This document shows, in pieces, positions 20,201 through 27,918 of a DNA stretch of 64,000 bases. Location: the NCBI GenBank assembly GCA_964204605.1, contig OZ123195.1, positions 1,426,001-1,490,000 of the forward strand. The letters run 5' to 3'. The position numbers and the translations under genes were made by a program. This DNA comes from UBA961 sp014191195 (GTDB lineage: Bacteria; Bacteroidota; Ignavibacteria; Kapaibacteriales; UBA961). The notes below the pieces were generated by a model. That model did no database searches. It worked only from the letters and a program-made list of their open reading frames with translations, and was not told the DNA's origin. Positions within the stretch are counted from its first letter, which is position 1, and every line of letters starts with the position of its first letter.

Positions 20201-20235
20201 CTGGAAAGAAAGTTGCGATATACCCAATTAAGTAA
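14230..20235 (+). CDS. Alpha-2-macroglobulin family protein lacking the thioester
   Basis: A 2001-residue exported protein. After the signal peptide (LYAQ) comes a helical, TPR-like region (to about 370), then macroglobulin domains including MG2 (LITDRSVYRPGQVVYFKG, near residue 600), a bait-region-like stretch, the A2M domain (ALFMPKIYPNEDGKFIISCLMPEALTRWNVR, near 1250-1290) and an alpha-alpha toroid. Where the CxEQ thioester is expected the sequence reads SILE (18622-18633, Ser1465), so a covalent trap cannot form, as in the Cys-less bacterial homologues that inhibit or guard by other means. A TTG at 14188 is in frame, but ATG 14230 places the signal peptide correctly. Bacterial A2Ms are periplasmic or surface proteinase inhibitors, often paired with PBP1C, which is absent here. 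The tamB gene follows after 45 nt. Confidence 0.85.
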   Translation: MIQKAFLILKIFLVACICSLFSPFFNHSTLYAQDFDSEWQDIFLQLDSGKVQSAQQLIQQVKEKASKQNNYPQIIKAIIHEAALSTNGKDPNGKESLFVIYNAISSLQNDADKAVLHTILAELLWKYYESSAEEIQSRPQFIPKLYQDFTFGELDNWDALYFRKAIEHHTNQVLSKHTSLQSISIRTYTDILKVQKSAEYLRPTLYDILAFKLIAIWEQIERNQGRSDKAEFTDPLVLSKKTQFLQLPISSLKGNNLSDSPALRIASLYQHILNLHSVDNNQTASTDADIHRLLNLYSRLFHPDADSIVIGALLEIGNATIKNDATPQALVEAALLYKNREQFQKAMYICNDVQKRFPQTVAAERCKDIQMMMLDKTLSIETEATILPAKSFMFNVRYANIERIFCKIIRMEDINISNNRSRRYRNYYLNKENLQNILKAPTVINWKQELPKSSDFTVHTIRKKGPRLNSGQYLMLISPSPIFDIQGNNAIAYSFLQVSKISAISTIQKDGAILIHTIHADNGAPIKDAKIVLFNNSYNKNNDDYEDIPFDTLISDKDGLAIIKPMQKPQSAHQLSIKIIYETDTIHFQNELYSSAVETKEKEQNIHLITDRSVYRPGQVVYFKGIVYEKNNTIPQSSVLENRKIIVTVQDMQSTIIVKKEYKTGDFGSFDGQFTIPEHILPGMVSIHTELGSITILVSEYKTPTFEVLLHQTSDTSRIGSNVNIQGSVITYSGIPLSNATVKYRVLRSTQYPYWWWYWIPKPLSLDKDIAHGTVQTQGDGNFTIPFIALPEQGFDPQKAPMYNYRIVTEATEPGGETQTQELTVSIGILKAQYSIHHPQLIKSNETPLIRVHSTSLNGKSIASVKGKLIIEKLISPDKPYQKSTLSSAEPGGISELDYKMFFPHESFQQEDIMLTWKSDTIVLQTILMSDSNGIAAQTLKQLNPGAYKIKYVTLEESIPFEIISSFIVYNPLSQVIPIAINELFYADTAQLQPQDTATIIFGTAWEQSSVLIQVERRGIIIKQYWDIIDNAVKSYKFPITENDRGGISIHFSMMRNHQLYSKTVEIQVPWKNKNLTISTASFRNKSMPGSKQEWTFSLVDHQQKPIKQSEITALIYDASLDQISRPQSIDFQNIWDVYSSFSKPSVLHSGNQYSSLFTTDVWNKRDQQLSIIQEYDDLSLDILINGPFGRTEIIYMNDMAQANAPRTQMLSSRGMKISPMQSSKLDEIISNQQEVAIRKNRSETALFMPKIYPNEDGKFIISCLMPEALTRWNVRLLACTKDLKSGIYENNIVTTKPLTITANAPRFVYIGDTLTLRATIHATETQNALSGQSLLDIFIDNDSLTSIQYQTSFTIKKDSSIAIAWTFPVPQAHSLRIRTIAKTLDFSDGEQIIIPVLSPRITVTDAYPLWLNPKSGTSNQSITLPTINKSNNIESEQINIKTSTIPQWYAAESLPDILSNKNNSILEDIYQWFAAKLAQGYILNNATIKKEIENGTLKGRLSQNRELRKKNNISDNEHPWEKEIQQEISRDNNLEIYTKPKEIASIEEYAFKEILRKQSPTGGYSWFELMPENRHITHEVFIAIGRIKQLGLLGTIQPEMKQLLIKGISYMDAQYEKDFDNYKRFMNPNDTFRLSIVDIEYAYARSYFKDIVSMPKGGPWDTLSLFEWKDRLQFGIKAEAMIALTLFRLGEKNKAISILQALKERAISNQDGIHWAVKGNRWFEASIETHVLVQEAYKEILKQSEIIDGVSTYLLRQKQTRNWKTTISSAQACYSILQQEEQCLTDNSKDIYVYVDDTEIKGENVSFPGDIEYNVLQKDIKKTDPIIQISSKGTCPIWGGIYRTYQSSLEDIQQYDTMSIRISTRFLRQTDNGVYTQLKRLQEQDSIHIGDRITVRITIDNERFLDYVHIKDMRSAGFELIDQLAGYSYKNGISYYQIPRDASMNFFLEYLQKGNTSIEYTLRAAREGIFNNGITTVESYYAPEYKGHSSGKKVAIYPIK

Positions 20236-20280
20236 TAGAACATCTTCGGATAGGTCAAAAAAAATCGGCATTTTTGCACT

Positions 20281-23200
20281 ATGCAGAACAAAGAAAAGCC
20301 TATAGAAGCGTCTTTGCCTCAAAAGAAAGACAGTTATATCAGTTCAATTCTTCAAAAGATTGGAAGGATAATCTCTGTACTTTTCTTACTCATAACTGTA
20401 TCAGGATTGGGTTTATATTTCTATGTTCAAACTGATTCATTCAGGAATTGGCTAAAACCTATTTTGATAGATGGAATAAATTCCTCTATAGATGGCAAAG
20501 TAGATTTTGAAGATATACGAATAGATATATTCAAAGGGCTTGTTTTTCATAATGCCGTCATTATGTCTGCTGGAGACACAGTATTAAAAACTACTGATCT
20601 AGCAGTTTTTTATCATCTTGATGCATTATTCAGCAAATCCATATCATTAACTTCTATCACTTTAGATTCTCCTTCTTTTAAGATTATTCGACATTCAGAT
20701 AGCACCTGGAATATAGAACATATCCTTAAACCTCACATTGAAGATCCTAAAAAACCGCCATTTGACTGGCATATTTATGTAGGATTATTAGAACTTTGTA
20801 ATGGTTCTATTCTCATCAAAGATTCTTTGAGCACACCATCTAATGGCACTGTTTTTAATGCACAAGATGCCCTTTTTGAGCAAGTAAATGTATTGTTAAG
20901 TGGTCAGTATTTTCCTGGGATTCATAAAATAGAAGCACATATTAGGGATATTTCTTTTAATGAAATCAAAAGTAAGTGGATTGTTAATCACCTAAGCATG
21001 AATGCAAAAACAGACTTTTCAGGTTGTACTATAACAGATCTCACACTTCAAACGCCAATATCAACAATAATGGCAGATGTGCATATTCAAGATATCGATA
21101 TCCTCTCTTCAATATCTCCAGAGGAAATTTCGAAAGCACCAATCACTTTATCATTAAAAGCCAAGCCATTTAATCCAGATGATTTAAGAAAATTCTTACC
21201 TCATATAGGTTTTTATGGTTCTTATGATGTACAAATAGAAGCCGAAGGTAATCTTCATGAAATTCAAGTAGAGAAGCTTTTTGTTAAAAACGAACATTCT
21301 TCATTGAATCTTAAAGGAATGGTTACCAATATAGATAAACCAGAAAAACTACGTTTTGAAGCACAAGGAATAGGTAATTCTTCTATAGTTTATGATGAAT
21401 TAAAAAGGAATACACCCGTTTTGCAATTACCTATATTAGATTTTTTAGGGACAGTTCAATTTAGCCGTTTTTCTATCATAGGCATGCCATCTGACTCAAT
21501 TTCAATGGATCTAAAAGCACATACCGCTTCTGGTTCTGTCGATGGATTATTGAGTTTATATTTTCATTCAGACACATTAGCCTATAATGGAGATATTCAA
21601 TTCTCGGAATGTAATCTTGGTAAAGTAATTCACAATCCGAATATAGAAAGTGCATTAAATATGCATGTAAGTATGAAAGGCCAAGGCACCGATCTTTCCA
21701 CTATGAAATCCTCGATTAAAGTGCAAGCAGGAGCATCTAAAATTGGGAAATATGCATTTCAAGGACTTCTTCTATCAGGTAATGCAGATCATGGGCTATT
21801 AAATATAGATACAGCAAATGTTATTTTAAGAGACCATTCACCCGAGTCAAGTGAATTTGATGAGCTTCAGTATTCATCATTTAATTGTAATGGCTTTATT
21901 GATTTAAGACAAATCAATCCTTCGTTTTCTTTAGAAACTAATCTTAAAAATGTAGAATTAGCGGCTTTATTTGATACTAAAAACCTACCCACAATCTTTG
22001 ATGGATCTATGACACTTGTTGGAAAAGGGATGCATATTGACAGTATCGAAGGTAGCGCCCATATTCATGCAAGACAAATCATCTTTGAGGATAGAACAAT
22101 TAATCCACAAATGATCAATGTGGATATTCATAGATATGCTAATGATAAACGATTAACAACTATTGAATCTAAACTATACAATATAAAAGCAGAAGGTATC
22201 TACAGATTTGAGCCATTGATTGCCGCTATTAGCCATACTATAAGCAGTGTAATCATAGAAGGTGAAAAAAAATATAATGGAATAAAAGGTGAAAAAAAAT
22301 CAATTAAGACATTAATGCCTGAAATGGATACAAATCTATTGGACGTTAAACTCTTGGTAAAAGCAAAAGATTTTTCTCCAATAAATTTATTTCTACAAGG
22401 AATTCAGATTTCTGGCGAAGGTGAATTACGCGCTTCAATTCAATCTACACCACAAAAAACCGATTTTAATATTGATACCTTATCTGTTAAAAATGGCCAT
22501 ATCTTTGGTCCAGATAATAATGCGCAAAGCTCCCCTTTCCTATTATACGGTTCTATAACAACCATACCAGATACTAATAATAGACGAATCATTAGTTCTA
22601 TGAAGATTCATTCTGAATGTTCGGATGATTTATTTATCAATAATATTCGAATACATCAACCTGAGCTGTCTTTTACATTAAAAGGAACCGAACTTCAGAG
22701 CAGTATTTCTGCTGACATGGGAGAATTATTTTCAGGAGTATTTGCATCAAAAGCAGAATTAACAGACACATCGTTTGCCTTTGAATCAAATTCTTTCTTA
22801 TGTACATATGGTCCGTTTACTTGGCATTCTGTTAATAATATTTCAGGAAGATTAAGTGCATCAGGTTTGCAGATATTCTCTTTAGTAATGCAAAGAGACA
22901 GTGCAATTACACGTTTAAAACAAAGAGAGCTTTTGGGGTCAGCAGAAACAATTTCTGTAAAAGGGTTTGTATCAAGTACAGCTTTTTCTGGATTTTCTGT
23001 TGATATTTCTGGGATGCCATTAAAAGACATACAGCAATTACCCATCATCCCTTTAGACTTAAAAGATGTATTAAGGACACTGAAAGGAACACTTACTCAA
23101 GCTGTTATTACTGCTGACGGTTCATTTACAAATCCAACATATGAATGTAAAGGTACAATACAGAATATAGTATATAATGATGTACTAGTTGGTAATCAAA

Positions 23201-24990
23201 CATTTGATTTACATCATAAAGACTCAATCATCTTCGGATCGGTAATAATCATAAATCCTAAATATCCGAATCAAAAAGCATTAGATATTGGAATAGAACA
23301 AATTCCATATAATCTGGCGGTGTCGAATGTTGGTAAACCACTAAGAGAAGATGAAGAATTTGTAGTAACGGCAAGAGCTAAATCCTTGTCTATAGCTACG
23401 ATTGCCCCTTTTATACCTGGCATTAGCAAATTACAAGGGAATGTAGATGCAGAAATTTCTTTAGGAGGATTTGCCCCAAATAAAATAAATTATGGAGGAC
23501 AAGCCTATTTTAAAGATGTCAATTTTATTCTTGATGCTACAAATATTAAATATTTTGCTGGTGGAAGATTATTACTTAAAAATGCAACTGCAACATTAGA
23601 TTCAATCATATTAAAAAATGACAAATTAGACTTACCTTCAAGTGAAGCAATTATCAGGGGGAATTTGCAATTAAAAGATATCATTAATATCGATAATTTT
23701 GATTTATCAATTGTATCTAAACAATTATTAGTATTAAGTGATGCTTCAGCTTCAACAATGCCATTGATGTATGGTAAATTTATCATAGCTAGTGGCCAAA
23801 AACCATTGAATTTCACGGGATCATTTACAAAACCTAAACTGAGAGGTGATGTAAAAGTATTGCAAGCATCAATAACAATGCCCCCAGAACAAGAACAAAC
23901 AATTGCATCAGGAGTTAGATATACAGTCTTAAATAATGAACAATTACAGCAATTTCATGAACCTGCGCAGAATCCTTTATCTGATTTTTTAAAAATTCTT
24001 TCCAGCACACAAACTAGTAGAAATCAAAAACAGCAATTATTAGATACCTCCTCCATCGAAAAGACGAATGAGAATGAATCGGAAGATTTATTGGTTAAGA
24101 GGTCTGGTTTTAATGATTTATTGGACTATGATTTAGAAGTGTATATGCCTGGAAAATTCTTTCTAAAAATGATTTTAGGAACCTTTGAAGAAATCAGAGC
24201 TAATATAGAACCCGTCAATAAATTAACACCATTATATTTCAGAAAAGAACGCTTTAAACAACCACAGCTTATTGGCGAAATGAGATTATTGGAGGGGTCT
24301 GAATATAAATTTTTAAAAGTGTTTCAAGCAACAGGAAAATTGATTTTTAATACTGGTGAATTATCTAATCCTGCATTGGATTTATTAGCTGTGTATAAAG
24401 GCCAAACTAGATATGATAATGACTTAGAAAATTTTAGAGTGATCATGAAAATCACTGGAACAAAAAATCTACCAAATGTTATCATAACATGGGAAAGAAA
24501 TGGATTAGAAGCCACAGGAGATTCATCTCAAATAAGAAGTGATGCCTTAATGAAACTTATTGTAGGCCGTACCCAGCAAGAATTATTCGGAAAATCAGGC
24601 ACTATTGGAACAAAAGGAATTGGCAATGAATTATCAAATTCACTGTCTGCAGCAGCTTCACAACTTTTTAGTGGATTATTAGAAGGTACCGGACTTTTAA
24701 CAAATGCAACCATCAGTTTGCAAGAAGGTTTAGCAGATTTATCACAAGCAAGATTAAATTTAAGTGGACAACTATTTAGCGATGTTGCTTGGAGAGCTGC
24801 TGGAACTTTAGGAGATTTAACAGGTAATTACGAGTTTAGCGTTGATGTGCCAATTACGATTCTTGGAGATTATGATGCATTACGCAATTTATTGCTTCAA
24901 TTAACTAGGGCTTCTGCCCCTGCAAATGCTATCACAACAAGACAACAAAAAGAATGGGAAATGAAAATTAGTTGGCGTTATGCTTTTTAA
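20281..24990 (+). CDS. tamB: TamB/AsmA-family translocation and assembly module protein
   Basis: A 1569-residue protein anchored by one N-terminal membrane helix (about residues 27-49), followed by a very long repetitive beta-rich region of AsmA/TamB type (DGKVDFEDIRIDIFKGLVFH at the start) and a C-terminal DUF490 domain from about residue 1100, ending with aromatic Phe as in beta-barrel-interacting TamB proteins. TamB spans the periplasm as a hydrophobic groove that carries phospholipids, and with the Omp85 protein TamA helps assemble outer-membrane proteins. No TamA is seen nearby. The bases CATTTTTG end 4 nt before the ATG, close to the Bacteroidota -7 element, with only a poor -33 match, so a weak own promoter is conceivable. 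The MlaF-like gene begins 22 nt downstream. Confidence 0.85.
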   Translation: MQNKEKPIEASLPQKKDSYISSILQKIGRIISVLFLLITVSGLGLYFYVQTDSFRNWLKPILIDGINSSIDGKVDFEDIRIDIFKGLVFHNAVIMSAGDTVLKTTDLAVFYHLDALFSKSISLTSITLDSPSFKIIRHSDSTWNIEHILKPHIEDPKKPPFDWHIYVGLLELCNGSILIKDSLSTPSNGTVFNAQDALFEQVNVLLSGQYFPGIHKIEAHIRDISFNEIKSKWIVNHLSMNAKTDFSGCTITDLTLQTPISTIMADVHIQDIDILSSISPEEISKAPITLSLKAKPFNPDDLRKFLPHIGFYGSYDVQIEAEGNLHEIQVEKLFVKNEHSSLNLKGMVTNIDKPEKLRFEAQGIGNSSIVYDELKRNTPVLQLPILDFLGTVQFSRFSIIGMPSDSISMDLKAHTASGSVDGLLSLYFHSDTLAYNGDIQFSECNLGKVIHNPNIESALNMHVSMKGQGTDLSTMKSSIKVQAGASKIGKYAFQGLLLSGNADHGLLNIDTANVILRDHSPESSEFDELQYSSFNCNGFIDLRQINPSFSLETNLKNVELAALFDTKNLPTIFDGSMTLVGKGMHIDSIEGSAHIHARQIIFEDRTINPQMINVDIHRYANDKRLTTIESKLYNIKAEGIYRFEPLIAAISHTISSVIIEGEKKYNGIKGEKKSIKTLMPEMDTNLLDVKLLVKAKDFSPINLFLQGIQISGEGELRASIQSTPQKTDFNIDTLSVKNGHIFGPDNNAQSSPFLLYGSITTIPDTNNRRIISSMKIHSECSDDLFINNIRIHQPELSFTLKGTELQSSISADMGELFSGVFASKAELTDTSFAFESNSFLCTYGPFTWHSVNNISGRLSASGLQIFSLVMQRDSAITRLKQRELLGSAETISVKGFVSSTAFSGFSVDISGMPLKDIQQLPIIPLDLKDVLRTLKGTLTQAVITADGSFTNPTYECKGTIQNIVYNDVLVGNQTFDLHHKDSIIFGSVIIINPKYPNQKALDIGIEQIPYNLAVSNVGKPLREDEEFVVTARAKSLSIATIAPFIPGISKLQGNVDAEISLGGFAPNKINYGGQAYFKDVNFILDATNIKYFAGGRLLLKNATATLDSIILKNDKLDLPSSEAIIRGNLQLKDIINIDNFDLSIVSKQLLVLSDASASTMPLMYGKFIIASGQKPLNFTGSFTKPKLRGDVKVLQASITMPPEQEQTIASGVRYTVLNNEQLQQFHEPAQNPLSDFLKILSSTQTSRNQKQQLLDTSSIEKTNENESEDLLVKRSGFNDLLDYDLEVYMPGKFFLKMILGTFEEIRANIEPVNKLTPLYFRKERFKQPQLIGEMRLLEGSEYKFLKVFQATGKLIFNTGELSNPALDLLAVYKGQTRYDNDLENFRVIMKITGTKNLPNVIITWERNGLEATGDSSQIRSDALMKLIVGRTQQELFGKSGTIGTKGIGNELSNSLSAAASQLFSGLLEGTGLLTNATISLQEGLADLSQARLNLSGQLFSDVAWRAAGTLGDLTGNYEFSVDVPITILGDYDALRNLLLQLTRASAPANAITTRQQKEWEMKISWRYAF

Positions 24991-25012
24991 AAGTAAGATA
25001 ATGTAAAAAACA

Positions 25013-25804
25013 ATGATAGAATTAAAAAATCTCCATAAAGCATTTGGAAGTAAACAAGTACTGAACGGTATTAATCTTACAATACCTACCGGAGCAACTA
25101 TGTGTATCATAGGAAAATCTGGATGTGGTAAATCGGTATTATTAAAACATATCGTAGGACTCCTCAAACAAGATCAAGGAGATGTACTTATTGATGGTAA
25201 ATCAGTAGCTACAATGTCTAAACACAACCTTTTTACTATACGTAAAAAAATTGGCTATGTGTTTCAAGGCGCTGCCCTGTTTGACTCGATGACGGTCTAT
25301 CAAAATGTTATCATTAGCCTATATGAGCATGGTGAAAGAGATCAAGATATTCTTAATCTAGAAGCTAGAAGAGCACTTGCTTCAGTAGGATTATTACCAG
25401 ATTTTACTGAAAATGGAACACCTAGTTTTGAAAAAGAATTTGCGATCCTATCAGATAAGAAGCCAAGTGATTTATCTGGAGGTATGAAAAAAAGAGTAAG
25501 CGTTGCTCGTGCTTTAGTAGGTAGCCCCGACTATATTTTTTATGATGAACCAACAACAGGACTAGACCCAGTAAATTCAGAACAAATTGATAAATTAATC
25601 CTAGAACTATCAAAAAAACTAAGCATCACTTCATTAGTTATAACTCATGATATGTTCTCTGTATTTAATATCGCCGATCATGTTGCAATGCTAGATAAAG
25701 GCCTTATTTGCTTTGAGGGCGATGCCCATCAATTACAATCAACAGAAAATCCAACTGTAACCGAGTTTATCAAGCGTTTCCGCTTGGAAGCTAGAATGCA
25801 GTAA
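25013..25804 (+). CDS. ABC transporter ATP-binding protein, MlaF-like
   Basis: A 263-residue ATPase. Walker A GKSGCGKS is at residues 34-41, Q-loop VFQ near 85, signature LSGGM at 154-158, Walker B YIFYDEP with catalytic Glu179, D-loop GLDP, and switch His212. The sequence is closest in feel to MlaF, the ATPase of the MlaFEDB phospholipid transporter. There is an extra stretch of about 15-20 residues before the signature (FTENGTPSFEKEFAILSDKK). No MlaE permease or MlaD/Mce protein is adjacent: the place where a partner might be expected holds the malic enzyme relic. It lies 22 nt after tamB, consistent with a lipid-transport theme. Its permease must be encoded elsewhere. Confidence 0.82.
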   Translation: MIELKNLHKAFGSKQVLNGINLTIPTGATMCIIGKSGCGKSVLLKHIVGLLKQDQGDVLIDGKSVATMSKHNLFTIRKKIGYVFQGAALFDSMTVYQNVIISLYEHGERDQDILNLEARRALASVGLLPDFTENGTPSFEKEFAILSDKKPSDLSGGMKKRVSVARALVGSPDYIFYDEPTTGLDPVNSEQIDKLILELSKKLSITSLVITHDMFSVFNIADHVAMLDKGLICFEGDAHQLQSTENPTVTEFIKRFRLEARMQ

Positions 25805-25847
25805 ATACACCAAACAAGAACATTGTTTTATGTAGCAAAATCAAGAA

Positions 25848-26185
25848 TTGACAAAAAGAAAAAAACGTCGAGAAAAAGCTTTAGAATATCATTTTTTTCG
25901 AAGAAAAGGTAAAATCACATGTATTCCAATTAAACCACTAATAACACATTTTAAACTTTCTCTCCCATATTCTCCAGAAGTGGCACAACCATGTTTACAA
26001 ATAGAACTGCAAATAACTCATATACATTAATGGCAAATATCGGAGAAGCTGAAATTATAAAACCAATATTAGTTGGTATGAATAAACGTTTCCACAATGT
26101 AGATAGACATTCAGATGTTAATGCTGTAATTAGTATAGCAGCATTTTATGCCGATAAGGCAATATCCAAAGAAATACATAAGTGA
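25848..26185 (+). pseudogene. maeB: Relic of NADP-dependent malic enzyme (MaeB type), internal bulk deleted
   Basis: In one frame (25848-26028) the sequence encodes ALEYHFF--RRKGKI, PIKP and LSLPYSPEVAQPCLQIE, matching the N-terminal segment of MaeB-type malic enzymes (ALDFH..., PGKI, PTKP, LALAYSPGVAAPCLEIE). In another frame (about 26003-26185) it encodes NSYTLMANIGEAEIIKPILVGMNK and SDVNAVISIAA, matching the extreme C-terminus of the same enzyme family (phosphotransacetylase-like domain: GPVLMGVAKPVHV...VNMVALA). The roughly 650 residues normally between, including the entire catalytic and NADP-binding parts, are missing and the two ends meet around 26000-26006 in different frames. Several family-invariant residues are replaced (TQRDL reads THFKL). 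It cannot encode an enzyme. The only initiator for the first frame is a TTG at 25848. The rest of 25805-26181 holds nothing else I can support. Confidence 0.85.
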
Positions 26186-27918
26186 TAGAAAGATGTTCAT
26201 ATAATCAACTCTATTTATTCCGTAGTTATATACTATTTGGAATTATAATGTATTGTGTGTGTTCTATGTTTAGTTGCGCAAATCCTTTGCCCCCTGGCGG
26301 AGGACCCAAAGATACTATTCCACCAGAAATTATTCATAGCTCCTTAGTAAATGGCTCATTACAAGTTTCAGTACAATCAATTCAATTAGAATTCAGTAAA
26401 TATATAGATAGGAATAAAGTAGTTGCAGGATTATTTATCACTCCATCAATACCATTTGAAACACATTGGAGCGGAAAAGAACTCGATATACACTTTGAAA
26501 AGCCATTTGAAAAAAATACTACTTATGCTTTAACTGTTGGAACAGATTTTACTGATTATGCTGGAAATAAACCAGTAAATGCATTTACTTTATTGTTCTC
26601 ATCTGGATCTGTTCTGGATTCTGGGAAGATTTCTGGACAACTTTTTGGACAACTTGCCCAGGATTGTTATGTCTTTTTATATGCTGCAGATTCTGCAAAT
26701 CCAACTACAACTCAGCCTATATATAAAACACAAATTGGTTCAAATGGACAATTCACCATAAGTGCCCTTCCATATGGCAAATACAAAATGTTTGCTATCA
26801 AAGATGAATGGAAAAACAATCTTTATGATATCGGAATTGATGCTTTCGGAATGCCTAGTTCTCAAGTTGAATGTTTTAAAGATTCAATACTGCAATATCT
26901 AATCAATGTCCGTGCCCCTAAAGATACTGTGTCTCCATTAATCTATTCAGTAAGACATATTTCTAAAGGTATTATAGAAGTACAATGCAGTGAAGAACTT
27001 GATTCCCTATCTATTCATAAACATTTCTTTTTGTTAAAGGCTAAGACTGCACAGAAATCAATTTCAAAAGATTCTTCAGAAATGAAGCCTACTGCTGCTT
27101 ATAGAAATCCCGTTTCAGCACAAACTATTCTGATAGAATATGATACTAATTTCATAGCTTCTTCGATAGCATTTCAGATGCATAAAGATTCATTATTACC
27201 AAAAGATAGATTTGGCAATAAGCTACTTGATTCTTCGGGATTTCGTGAATGTGCAATCAATCCAAAAGCAGAAGTAAAAACTCCCTCTATTATCAATATA
27301 TCTATTAAAGATAGTACTATAGGATTTCCTCTTCAAGGATCTATAGACTGTATAAGCTCTGCATTTATTGATATTGATAATTTTGCTCGAGCCACTTTAT
27401 TATCTCAAGGGAATAAGACAATCCCAGTAGAAATCATAAACAATACTGGAACTGCTATTAGTATTAAACCAAGTTCAGCCCTTGAAAGCGATACTTGGTA
27501 TTCATTATCTATCTCTAGCGCTACATTAAAAGATAGCAAAGGAACTCCATTTAAAGATACAGTTTTACGATATCGTTTTAAAACACAAGACACTCGGCTT
27601 CTAGGTTCAATCCAGGGAATATTGCAGGATCAAGCAGGAATAGGGCCATATATTATTACATTAAGAAAAGCAGATAAAACAATAGCAGCTTCGATTAATA
27701 TCGAAAAAAAAGGACCATTTCAATTTACTGCTATCCCAAGTGGTAATTATACCTTAGAAGCTTTTGAAGACAAAGATCACTCAGGATTATATACTTATGG
27801 TGATATACTACCATATTTATATGCCGAACGTTTTGTAATTGGTGCAAAAACAGGAACGATCTCGGTAAAACAACGTTGGTCTGTAGATGGAATCATAATC
27901 GAGTTACCATTACCATGA
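26182..27918 (+). CDS. Ig-like domain (Ig_5) lipoprotein
   Basis: A 578-residue lipoprotein. A hydrophobic N-terminus ends in the lipobox MFSC with Cys32, followed by ANPLPPGGGPKDTIPPEI, the recognisable opening of Bacteroidota lipoproteins carrying an N-terminal Ig_5 domain (about residues 45-135: ...FSKYIDRNKVVAGLFITP...YALTVGTDFTDYAGN). Further Ig-like and carboxypeptidase-regulatory-like segments follow (GQFTISALPYGKYKMFAIKDE and PFQFTAIPSGNYTLEAFED). It probably sits in the outer membrane. The start is taken as GTG 26182, because no ATG upstream of the lipobox leaves a workable signal peptide (ATG 26248 would leave nine residues). The start overlaps the end of the malic enzyme relic, and the stop overlaps the tolC-like start by 4 nt, so these are coupled. 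Confidence 0.75.
   Translation: MIERCSYNQLYLFRSYILFGIIMYCVCSMFSCANPLPPGGGPKDTIPPEIIHSSLVNGSLQVSVQSIQLEFSKYIDRNKVVAGLFITPSIPFETHWSGKELDIHFEKPFEKNTTYALTVGTDFTDYAGNKPVNAFTLLFSSGSVLDSGKISGQLFGQLAQDCYVFLYAADSANPTTTQPIYKTQIGSNGQFTISALPYGKYKMFAIKDEWKNNLYDIGIDAFGMPSSQVECFKDSILQYLINVRAPKDTVSPLIYSVRHISKGIIEVQCSEELDSLSIHKHFFLLKAKTAQKSISKDSSEMKPTAAYRNPVSAQTILIEYDTNFIASSIAFQMHKDSLLPKDRFGNKLLDSSGFRECAINPKAEVKTPSIINISIKDSTIGFPLQGSIDCISSAFIDIDNFARATLLSQGNKTIPVEIINNTGTAISIKPSSALESDTWYSLSISSATLKDSKGTPFKDTVLRYRFKTQDTRLLGSIQGILQDQAGIGPYIITLRKADKTIAASINIEKKGPFQFTAIPSGNYTLEAFEDKDHSGLYTYGDILPYLYAERFVIGAKTGTISVKQRWSVDGIIIELPLP

Noticed and set aside
22258..22299. Short direct repeat of GGTGAAAAAAAAT within the tamB-like gene
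   Set aside because: Low-complexity A-rich coding sequence; encodes repeated Gly-Glu-Lys-Lys and fits the gene.
22695..23048. 117-codon minus-strand frame inside the tamB-like gene
   Set aside because: Antisense shadow of a well-supported gene; no family features.
25991..26185. 64-codon frame as an independent small gene
   Set aside because: Its residues match the C-terminal end of malic enzyme and it lacks its own ribosome binding site, so it is part of the relic.
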